Shown here piece after piece: positions 47,532-55,902 of a stretch of 64,000 bases of DNA. The stretch is taken from positions 6,944,001 to 7,008,000 of the forward strand of contig CM082596.2 in assembly GCA_040954595.2 (NCBI GenBank). Reading direction: 5' to 3'. The translations under genes were made by a program, and so were the position numbers. Origin of the DNA: Balanoglossus misakiensis (taxonomy: Eukaryota > Hemichordata). The notes beneath the pieces are model-generated. The model was not told the DNA's origin and did no database searches. It saw only the letters and a program-made list of their open reading frames with translations. Positions within the stretch are counted from its first letter, which is position 1. Each line of letters opens with the position of its first letter.

Positions 47532-47683
47532 CGGTTGAGCAAACTTCTATTTTTTTTTTTTTACAAGTGCATTACGGGCATCCTAATCTATGCAAGATCT
47601 TTTGCATCTGAAAAGATCTTGCATAGATTATGATGCCCATAATGCACTTGTAAAAAAAAAAAAAATTTAATTTCGCTCAACCG
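47532..47683. repeat. Foldback element, unit B copy
   Basis: Same hairpin as 31802-31950, with slightly longer T and A runs. Confidence 0.85.
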
Positions 47684-47831
47684 AAGTAAGAGTTGTGCTA
47701 GAGATTTATTAGTCCTTGCTGAACACTCATGGGGAGGTTAGGGTGGGGGCTAGGGAAGGCATATAAAAAAGCAAAAAAAAAAACTAAGTCAGAAACGCTA
47801 AAAATTTGAAATTTGTCTATACCTCCACGTT

Positions 47832-47905
47832 GGGGCATATACAAGTTTCAAAAATTTTCTAAGTTTTCTTTGACTTAGAAAATTTTTGAAACTTGTGTAT
47901 GCCCC
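47832..47905. repeat. 74-bp hairpin, unit B copy
   Basis: Same as 32087-32160 with both arms unchanged. Confidence 0.85.
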
Positions 47906-47934
47906 CTACATAACTTGCATTTTCTAACACTTGC

Positions 47935-48002
47935 CTTGTCTTTTCAGATCCCGGCTGGACTCCACTTCTTTCGATTGGTCATCAACCATTCAACAGATAG
48001 AC
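47935..48002 (-). pseudogene. Copy of secreted-protein exon 3 (unit B)
   Basis: 68 nt, identical frame to 32257-32190, but the downstream donor here is GCAAGT instead of GTAAGT. It lies beyond broken exon-2 relatives, so probably not part of a working gene. Confidence 0.4.
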
Positions 48003-48109
48003 CTGAAACGACAAGTGAATACGAGTTAAATTTCAATATGAAATATGAAATATGAAAATGAAATAAAATACAATAAATTTCAATCCTTGGTGTCTGCTTT
48101 TTTGTAAAA

Positions 48110-48850
48110 AAAAAAAAACACTTAGAAAATTTTTCAGGCTTTACTCTATACTTATTAAAAACACTTAGAAATTTTTCAGGCTTTACTCTATACTTTCACA
48201 TTAAGAAAAACACTTAGAAATTTTTCAGGCTTTACTCTATACTTTCACATTAAGAAAAACACTTAGAAATTTTTCAGGCTTTACTCTATGCTTTCACATT
48301 AGGAAAAAAACTTAGAAATTTTTCAGGCTTTACTCTATGCTTTCACATTAAGAAAAACACTTAGAAAATTTTTCAGGCTTTACTCTATACTTATTAAAAA
48401 CACTTAGAAATTTTTCAGGCTTTACTCTATGCTTTCACATTAAAAAACACTTAGAAAAGTTTTCAGGCTTTACTCTATACTTATTAAAAACACTTAGAAA
48501 TTTTTCAGGCTTTACTCTATACTTTCACATTAAGAAAAACACTTAGAAATTTTTCAGGCTTTACTCTATGCTTTCACATTAAGAAAAACACTTAAACATT
48601 TTTCAGGCTTTACTCTATGCTTTCACATTAGGAAAAAAACTTAGACAATTTTTCAGGCTTTACTCTATACTTTCACATTAAGAAAAACACTTAGAAATTT
48701 TTCAGGCTTTACTCTATGCTTTCACATTAAGAAAAAAACTTAGAAATTTTTCAGGCTTTACTCTATGCTTTCACATTAAGAAAAACACTTAGAAATTTTT
48801 CAGGCTTTACTCTATACTTTCACATTAAGGAAAAACAGGCTGTACTCTAC
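48110..48850. repeat. Minisatellite of about 36-52 bp units (unit B)
   Basis: Same unit as 32350-33230 (CTTAGAAATTTTTCAGGC, TTTACTCTATAC), with a shorter total length and a different variant order. Confidence 0.9.
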
Positions 48851-48934
48851 AATTTTGTATTAGAAAAACTTTACTCGATACTTTGAGATTAGGAAAAAAC
48901 TTAGAGTGTCCAATTGAGATTGTTTTGGTCTTAC

Positions 48935-49011
48935 CTTAAGCAGTACTCTTGGATTTTTCAAACCAGCATCTGAGAATTGAATTGATTTCACCTTGACTTT
49001 AATGCGACTCA
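48935..49011 (-). pseudogene. Decayed exon 2 relative, first (unit B)
   Basis: Matches 33398-33322. Splice consensus kept, homologous frame closed. Confidence 0.4.
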
Positions 49012-49247
49012 CTGCAATGCAAAGAACAAAATCAGAGTAAGTTTAACCACAATATTAATTACACAAAAAGACTGATAACAGTCAAGAATTTGACAATTTT
49101 CATGAGCTATAACCCATGAAAAACGTCTGAAAATGACAAAATCACCAAAGTTTGCAAAGTCAAGCCGATGCCAGTTGTGTTAACGATAGTGAGATAAAGG
49201 AAGTGTGTGTGTGTGCGTGTGTCAAATTGAGATTGATTCGGTCTTAC

Positions 49248-49319
49248 CTTAAGCAGTACTCTTGGATTCTTCAAACCATCGTCTAAGCATTGAGAAGATT
49301 TCACCTTGACTTTAACTCA
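49248..49319 (-). pseudogene. Decayed exon 2 relative, second (unit B)
   Basis: Matches 33706-33635. Broken in the frame used by the intact exon 2 at 51596-51529. Confidence 0.45.
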
Positions 49320-49336
49320 CTGCAATGCAAAGAACA

Positions 49337-49945
49337 AAATCAGGGTAAGTTTAACAACATTAACAAATTAAACAAAAAGACTGATAACAGTCTATATGCA
49401 ACTTTCACGACCATTGTATGACATTTACATCAAAGAACAAGGATTTGAATTTTTCGCTTTAAAAAGGGGTAAGAAATTAGAGATGTTATACCAAGAAAAA
49501 CATCAGGATGTAAGGTCTTTCAGGGGTCATGAAAGTGACCTATTCAGTCTATTTACAATTTTTTGTCAACTGAGTAGACAAATTTGCCATTTTTGACAAT
49601 TTTCGTGAGCTTTAACCCATAAAAAATGTCCGAAAATGACAAACATGTTCAAATTTCACAAAGTCAAGAATTTGTCATTTTTTGAGCCTGTATGAGTTAC
49701 AATCCATGCATATGACATGAAAATGCTAAACGTGACCAAAATTCACAAAGTCAAGAATTTGTTATTTTTTGAGCCTGTATGAGTTATAATCCATGCATAC
49801 GACATCAAAATGCCAAACATGACCAAAATTCACAAAGTCAAGAATTTGTCATTTTTTGAGCCTGTATGAGTGGGCGGGCTTTCAAAATAACTTAGAAAAT
49901 TGTTGAAACTTGTGTATGCCTCCTCTATACTTTTTAATACTAACC
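49337..49945. repeat. About 90-bp tandem repeat after the duplication end
   Basis: Repeated CACAAAGTCAAGAATTTGTC and TTTTTTGAGCCTGTATGAG occur near 49657, 49747 and 49831, and again near 50235 and 50320. AT-rich, non-coding. Confidence 0.7.
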
Positions 49946-49953
49946 TTGTCTTT

Positions 49954-52900
49954 TCAGATCCCGGCTGGACTCCACTTCTTTCGATTGGTCATCAACCATT
50001 CAACAGATAGACCTGAAACGACAAGTGAAATTTCAATACTTTGGTTTTGTCATGAATGCATTGGTTTTGTCATGATTTACTAGAAAATGAAATAAAATAA
50101 AATAAAATAAATTTCAATCTTTGGTGTCTACTTATTTATAAGAAAAAAACTAAGAAATTTTTCAGGCTTTACTCTATACTTTCGCATTAAGAAAAAACTT
50201 AGAATTCACAAATACCAAACATGACCAAAATTCACAAAGTCAAGAATTTGTCATTTTTTGAGCCTGTATGAGTTACAATCCATGCACATGACTTGAAAAT
50301 GCCAAACATGACCAAAATTCACAAAGTCAAGAATTTGTCATATTTTGAGCCTGTATGAGTTGTAATCCATGCACATAAAATTAAATGAAGTACAATCATT
50401 GGTGTGTTTGCTTTTTTTTAATGAAACACTCAGACATTTTTCAAAAATTTAGTCTATACTTGCATTCAAAAAAAAAACTTAGAATATTTTTCATGATTTA
50501 CCCTATACTTGCGTTCTAAAAAACTTACAATATTTTTCGGGATTTACCCTATACTTGCATTAAAAAAAACTTAGAATAATTTTCACGATTTACTCTATAC
50601 TAGCACTAAAAAATACTTAGAAGATTTTGCACGATTTTCCCTATACTTGCATTCAAAATAAAAACTTAGAAGATTTTGCATGATTTACTCTATACTGGCA
50701 TTAAAAAAAACTTAGAATATTTTGCACGATTAACTTTATACTAGCATTAAAAAAAAATAAGAATATTTTTCGGGATTTACTCTATACTCATATTAAAAAA
50801 ACAGACAATTTTTCACGATTTACTCTATACTTGCATTCAATACAAAACTTAGAATATTTATCATGGTCTAATCTATACTTGGCAGCCAATTTCAATCTCT
50901 CAGATGGAGATCCTTTACCTTTATTCTTTATTTAAATAATCTAAAGTTGCCAAAAGCTATTTATGGGAAATACGTAAGACTTGGTTTTCGGGGCGCCTCC
51001 AACATGAACTAATTTAAAAGCAAACTCATTCAAAAAGGAATCACACGCTTTTAACAATTTCAAATCCTGGGCATATGTATTTTGAAAAGCAGAAAAAAAG
51101 ATGAAGAAAAGGAAGAATGATGAAAACAACTGGAACTATTAAATAATATCCAGACATAGACAAATCAACAATGCTATGAAACTTCATTGACTTTTTTGCA
51201 AATTGTTTGACAGGAAAAATATTAGAATTGCATGTTTTCACAACAATAATAGCTAAGTAGAACAGTGCAATGTAAACTATTTTTTCTGACTATTTTCAAG
51301 CTCTTGTTATCGCAGAATAGTTCCAGTTGTGTTAATGACAGCAAGATAATGGCAGGGGTGTGGGAGAGAGTGTTTGTGTGTGTCAAATGGAATCGGTCTT
51401 ACCTAAGCAGCACTCTTGGATTCCATCAACCATCTTCTTTCCAGTTGTGTTAATGAATTTGAGAGAGAGGAAGGAATAGGGGAGCCAGTGTGTTTGTGTG
51501 TGTCAGATTGAGATTGAATAGGTCCTACCTGAACAGCACTCCTGGATTCTGTCAACCATCTGAGCATTGAGCTGATTGCACCTTGACTTTAATTCACTGC
51601 AATTCAAAAAATAAAAATCAGGGTAAGTTTAACAATGTTAGCAATTCACCAATAAGACATTATTACACCTCACACTGTATTCCGTACTCTTGATTGGCTG
51701 AGACCGTACCACGTGACATAGGGAAAAAAACGTGATATTACATGGTTGACAGAGTCTATGGCCCGTAGGTAGGGGCTTTGGGCTGGGGATACGCCCGCTG
51801 AGAACAGCGTTTAGGTTCTGCGCATCTTTTCTGCGCATAACAAACCGTCGTTCAATGGCTTCCTTCACGATCAGTCAACTCCCGCATATATGGCTTCAAA
51901 GCGACACACAGGCTTAACACCTGTTCAACTGGACGATATTTTACCGCAAACGGACAGTAAATACACCAAAATCGCAACCAACAGTGCTGTTTCCTCAATT
52001 ACAATCTGAGTTCGAGGTAGGTATATACAGCGAGACATTTTAGTTCACCGCAAGGTACGAGATGGACGCAACCCTGAAAATGTTCTTCTATGCTGTATGT
52101 ATGTTCAAATGTTCGGTGTAATAAAATTAATAACCATAATATTGAGATCGTCAATATTACGGTCAGAGATCACCATCCCTCGAGCAGGCTAAAGATCTTG
52201 ATAGTGCCCTCGCTAACATGTGTTATTTAACTACATGTGTATAGTCTTATTGTCTTTAATGCACTAGGCCACTTGGATGACCATTGTATGAACTTTACAT
52301 CCTGGTATTCTGGTGATTACCATATTGAGCATTTTTTAAGTTCATTTTTTTGACACATTATTTTGTCTTCTAAACAGTGTAATTATAATGGACAACTGGC
52401 AGAAGTTTATAAAAATTCACAAAATCATTACTTGACGTAGTCTCTCTTCAAATTAAACATTTGAACTTTGACCTTTCTTTGTTTTGTTTATCTAAATCTG
52501 CGCAAACTGTATGTTTGCTATAATCCTATTTGAGTCTGTAGTTTATGATGACAAAATTGTGTTCAAAAGCCTGAGATGCTAAAAGATGCCATGCAAGTCG
52601 CTGTTGGCCAATAGTGAAAGATTTGTGTACATGTGCCACTTAACAGGCAAGGGTACACTATTGGAAACTGTTCAAAAGCCTGAGATGCTAAAAGTCGCCA
52701 TGCTAGTCGCTGTTGGCCAATAGTGAAAGATTTGTGTACATGTGCCACTTAACAGGCAAGAGTACACTATTGGAAACTGTTCAAAAGCCTGAGATGCTAA
52801 AAGTCGCCATGCTAGTCGCTGTTGGCCAATAGTGAAAGATTTGTGTACATGTGCCACTTAACAGGCAAGGGTACACTATTGGAAACTGTTCAAAAGCCTG

Positions 52901-54689
52901 AGATGCTAAAAGTCGCCATGCTAGTCGCTGTTGGCCAATAGTGAAAGATTTGTGTACATGTGCCACTTAACAGGCAAGGGTACACTATTGGAAACTGTTC
53001 AAAAGCCTGAGATGCTAAAAGTCGCCATGCTAGTCGCTGTTGGCCAATAGTGAAAGATGTGTGTACATGTGCCACTTAACAGGCAAGGGTAGACTATTGG
53101 GAACTGTTCAAAAGCCTGAGATGCTAAAAGTCGCCATGCAAGTCGCTGTTGGCCAATAGTGAAAGATGTGTGTACATGTGCCACTTAACAGGCAAGGGTA
53201 GACTATTGGGAACTGTTCAAAAGCCTGAGATGCTAAAAGTCGCCATGCTAGTCGCTGTTGGCCAATAGTGAAAGATGTGTGTACATGTGCCACTTAACAG
53301 GCAAAAGTACACAATTGGAAACTGTTCAAAATCCTGAGATGCTAAAAGATGCTATGTAAGTTGCTGTTGGCCAATAGTGAAAGATTTGTGTACATGTGCC
53401 ACTTAACAGGCAAGGGTACATATTTGGAACTCTAACCTGAAGGCTCAAAATCAAATATCAGGTGTCAGTGTGCTTAATTTGAGTGCTCAAGAAACAAAAG
53501 CGACAAACACAACTCTGTCATATAATTTCACATGTGGAAAATGCACTACATCATTTGTGTCGGAAACACAGTATCCATGCTTACCTGGAAATATATTATC
53601 ATCTCTCAAATCATCTCTTCTGGCATCCTCTGTCCTCTTCTGTCTCTTCAAATTTCGAGCTCTGACCTGAAGGCTCAAAATCAAATAACAGGTGTCAGTG
53701 TGCTTAATTTGAGTGCTCAAGAAACAAAAGCGACAAACACAACTCTGTAATATGTTTTCACGTGAGGAAAATGCACATCATTTTTGTCAGAAACACAGTA
53801 TCCACACATACCTGGAAATAAATCTCTGAAATCATCTCTGCTGGCAACCTCTGTTCTCGTCTTTGTCTTCTCCCTCTTAATATTTGGAGCTCTGACCTGA
53901 AGGCTCAAAATCAAATACCAGGTGTCAGTGTCAAATTATCATAACTATGCATCAGGTGGTTTAGACTGATGTGTATGAGGATTAGAAACAATCTTCATGG
54001 TGGCCTAATTTATGAAATAACAGATGGATTTGATCATGTAATTATACATTTGTAGGAACTCTGAAAACCATAGTTCAAAGCAATTGGACAATCTTCTCTT
54101 AAAAAGAAAATTTGGGTTAAAATGATATGAAATTCATTGGCCAAAAGTGAACTGCTTTTTGTTATACTTTTTACACACAATAATGAGAATACTCCAGGAC
54201 CTTAAAGACCAAATATTAAATTGAACCAGCCTTTTCCAAGAAAGGATTTGTTAATCAAATGATAATAGAAATCACGTCTGATTGGCTGCGCATGCGTGGA
54301 GGTGGTTCAGCAAGGGATAAGATGTCCGCTTTCTTGTGTTGGGGAGGGGGGGAAGGGGGCAGGTTTGTTGACGTCCAAACTCTCAAGCGTTCCAACTGCT
54401 GTATTGCGATTCAGCTAAGTTTGACCTTAGCCGTTTCGACAAAATTCTCGCAAATTATAGACTCTTACCAATATTGTCCTGAGATTCGATTCCAGTCCTC
54501 TCCGTCCGCTGTTGCCCACTCGTACTCACAACAAGGCACGGTCGTCACTCCAGTCTCAGCAGTCGGAGAACGTTTTGTTATCGCCACAGGCGGCACCGTA
54601 GCGCTTGTCGCCAGCACAAGTACACACGCCGGGTTCAACATGTTCCAAATCTCCCGGAAATACGGTTTGGTCAACCAGCCAGCACACAC
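49954..54689 (-). CDS. Putative small secreted six-cysteine protein, three exons (115 aa)
   Basis: I join minus-strand exons 54689-54469, 51596-51529 and 50012-49954. Donors (GTAAGA, GTAGGA) and acceptors (TTGCAG, TTTCAG) are canonical, phases (2, then 1) match, and the frame ends in TGA after 115 residues. A hydrophobic signal-like segment follows Met17 (MLNPACVLVLATSA), then a dibasic KR at 39-40. The presumed mature chain has the pattern CC-x19-C-x5-C-x13-CC (residues 53, 54, 74, 80, 94 and 95), where Cys74 is created by the splice itself, and a tail TNRKKWSPAGI with another basic cluster. This looks like a secreted, disulfide-bonded peptide precursor. I recognise no family. Start may be Met1 or Met17. 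The first intron (2.9 kb) holds the 109-bp repeats and exon-like pieces. Relatives of exons 2 and 3 are decayed in both duplicated units. Splicing is inferred, not proven. Confidence 0.5.
50150..50880. repeat. Diverged minisatellite related to the unit A/B array
   Basis: Units of about 45-50 bp with AAAAACTTAGAATATTTTTC, ACGATTTACTCTATACTTGC and ATTAAAAAA. An old relative of the arrays at 32350 and 48110, interrupted by the 90-bp repeat. Lies in intron 2 of the putative secreted-protein gene. Confidence 0.75.
51403..51440 (-). pseudogene. Truncated exon 2 relative
   Basis: Encodes KMVDGIQECCL-like residues before a GTAAGA donor, matching the end of exon 2 (QMVDRIQECCS). The 5' part and acceptor are lost or changed. 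Confidence 0.4.
51890..52009 (+). CDS. Short plus-strand ORF downstream of a CCAAT-box region (39 aa)
   Basis: Opens MASKRHTGLTPVQLDDILPQ and continues TDSKYTKIATNSAVSS before a stop at 52007. The sequence is richer in CpG than its surroundings and follows an inverted CCAAT (GATTGGCTG near 51694) and a CACGTGAC near 51711. The style (x-LDxxL-x-S-K-x-T-K-x-A-T-x-x-A-V) resembles the N-terminus of some tyrosine-recombinase or Crypton-like proteins, but this is only an impression. A GTAGGT donor-like sequence follows just after the stop. It may be the broken 5' end of a transposon gene. Confidence 0.25.
   Translation: MASKRHTGLTPVQLDDILPQTDSKYTKIATNSAVSSITI
52562..53430. repeat. 109-bp tandem repeat, eight copies
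   Basis: Units start GTTCAAAAGCCTGAGATGC and include CGCTGTTGGCCAATAGTG, TGTACATGTGCCACTTAACA and GGCAAGGGTACACTATTGG. Seven are nearly identical and the last (about 53322-53430) is diverged. Each makes the same 61-codon minus-strand frame, an artefact of repetition. Each unit carries a CCAAT box (GGCCAATAG). Confidence 0.95.
53585..53666 (-). other. Exon-like segment 1 (82 nt) in a 230-bp duplicated block
   Basis: Bounded on minus by CTTCAG and GTAAGC. Frame 0 is open and encodes VRARNLKRQKRTEDARRDD followed by LRDDNIFPG. Its neighbour at 53896-53812 is homologous, with a 3-nt length difference that keeps the frame. Its phase (0 in, 1 out) does not fit the secreted-protein exons, so an alternative or non-coding transcript is possible. 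Confidence 0.35.
53812..53896 (-). other. Exon-like segment 2 (85 nt)
   Basis: Homologue of the previous segment: CTTCAG acceptor, GTATGT donor, frame 0 VRAPNIKREKTKTRTEVASR then DDFRDLFPG. A second frame is also open, so coding status is uncertain. Confidence 0.35.
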
Positions 54690-55266
54690 GATGCCGGAAA
54701 ACGACGAAAAACATCCGTAATAAACATTACCTCCCTCGTGACACGCCCACCAGATCAGCTGGCTCGTCAGGTCATGGAAAGGTCAAACCCATCAAATACA
54801 TCCGCGTCTGACAGTGGTGTTTCAAGGAACTTGAGTTATCAGAATACAAATGTTTTCCGAATGTAAACACCGGAGAGAACTAAACTAAATCAAAAGTAAC
54901 CTAATTCATCAGTTATCAACAGTTCTGAACCAGAATACACGACGCTTTAGACGGAACTTTTTTTTCATCGCGCAGTGTTACATAATAATTCCTATATTCG
55001 GCTAGGGATAGACCGTCACAGTAGATGGTATGGGGAGGGGCAGAGAGCGGGTTTCCATCAGATTTCCGGAGACAAAAAATGTAATAATGAAACGCATGAG
55101 GTGTACAAATTCACATGCCAGTCAATTAACGTCATATACAAGGCATTTTCCTGATAAATACAATGGTTTACTTGCACAGAATGTAGTAAAAATGAATAAA
55201 CCACTATCGTCGCCAAGAAACACAGATAATTATACGCAACTACAACCGCAGATTCTTAAGATAAAC
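54690..55266. other. Spacer between secreted-protein and ankyrin genes
   Basis: No exon is visible. It should hold the promoter of the minus-strand secreted-protein gene and lies just past the candidate poly(A) signal of the ankyrin gene. An open plus-strand frame at 55030-55311 has no recognisable features. Confidence 0.4.
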
Positions 55267-55272
55267 TTTATT
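55267..55272 (-). terminator. Candidate poly(A) signal of the ankyrin-repeat gene
   Basis: TTTATT on plus, AATAAA on minus, about 630 nt after the stop codon at 55903. Confidence 0.4.
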
Positions 55273-55778
55273 TACAGTTTGCATGTTGTATTTACATTTT
55301 CTGAAACTTAAAAACTATGATGGCTGCATATTAAAGTCAAATTGACCCGAAACTCACAGAATTCATCACATGGGCGAGATATGAGAGAGAGAGCGCCCGC
55401 AGTACTAGTAGTTCAACATTCAGTTAACTTCGCTGGTGTCGGGGCGTGTCTCTATTTGCGGTAGGCCGATGCATATGGTGCATGGAGTTTTATCGACTTT
55501 TACAAAAAAAACGTATCGAGAGAGAAAAATGTCATGTAAAAATCATAAACGATATATTCCTTTTAAATATCGCAAAAAATAATTATAAAAGCGAAACTGG
55601 GTAAAATTTAAATGGATTATGTCATATGATAATCCGCGGATGAGTCTAAATTCTTCTTCCATATGTGACGTTGTAAAAGTTGAATTGATCCGCGAATGTG
55701 CGACTCCATCCTCATTTGTGCAAGAAGTTCCAAGTCAAAAACCAGTCAAAGTAATTGCAAGAAATTCGGGCGTCGCAA

Positions 55779-55886
55779 TTGCTACAACGGGGGGGGGGGG
55801 ACGTGTCGGATTGTCTTCATGATATCAGGATCATTGCATCAATACTGGTTGAACACAACCAGCGTGCTACCCCCCCCCCCCCCCCC
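55779..55886. repeat. G10 and C16 homopolymer runs
   Basis: Long G and C runs flank the sequence just downstream of the ankyrin gene stop codon. Sequencing length errors are likely here, but no exon is affected. Confidence 0.7.
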
Positions 55887-55902
55887 TTCAACCACACGCG
55901 TT

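Larger units (their letters stand above)
33724..49336. repeat. Segmental duplication, unit B (about 15.6 kb)
   Basis: Direct repeat of unit A, in the same order: CWC25, DAP1, spacer, hairpins, minisatellite and decayed exons. It ends at ...AAAGAACA, after which 49337 onward is unique. Differences from A include the missing 28-bp array, an extra 98-bp palindromic element (43850-43947), about 158 bp extra at 40303-40460, about 45 bp extra at 39791-39835 and a third copy of the 200-bp repeat. Coding exons are nearly identical, so the event is fairly recent. Confidence 0.93.

Noticed and set aside
52563-53293. Six near-identical 61-codon minus-strand frames
   Set aside because: Periodicity of exactly 109 bp shows they are shadows of the tandem repeat, and 109 is not a multiple of 3.
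54480-54660. Kazal-like motif (YGAACGDNKTFSDC) in another minus-strand frame
   Set aside because: The frame stops directly after the last cysteine, with no donor to continue it, so the resemblance is probably chance.
54259-54720. 153-codon plus-strand frame opposite exon 1 of the secreted-protein model
   Set aside because: No domain or splice continuity, and the minus-strand reading gives a signal-like segment and in-phase splicing. Kept as a less likely alternative.
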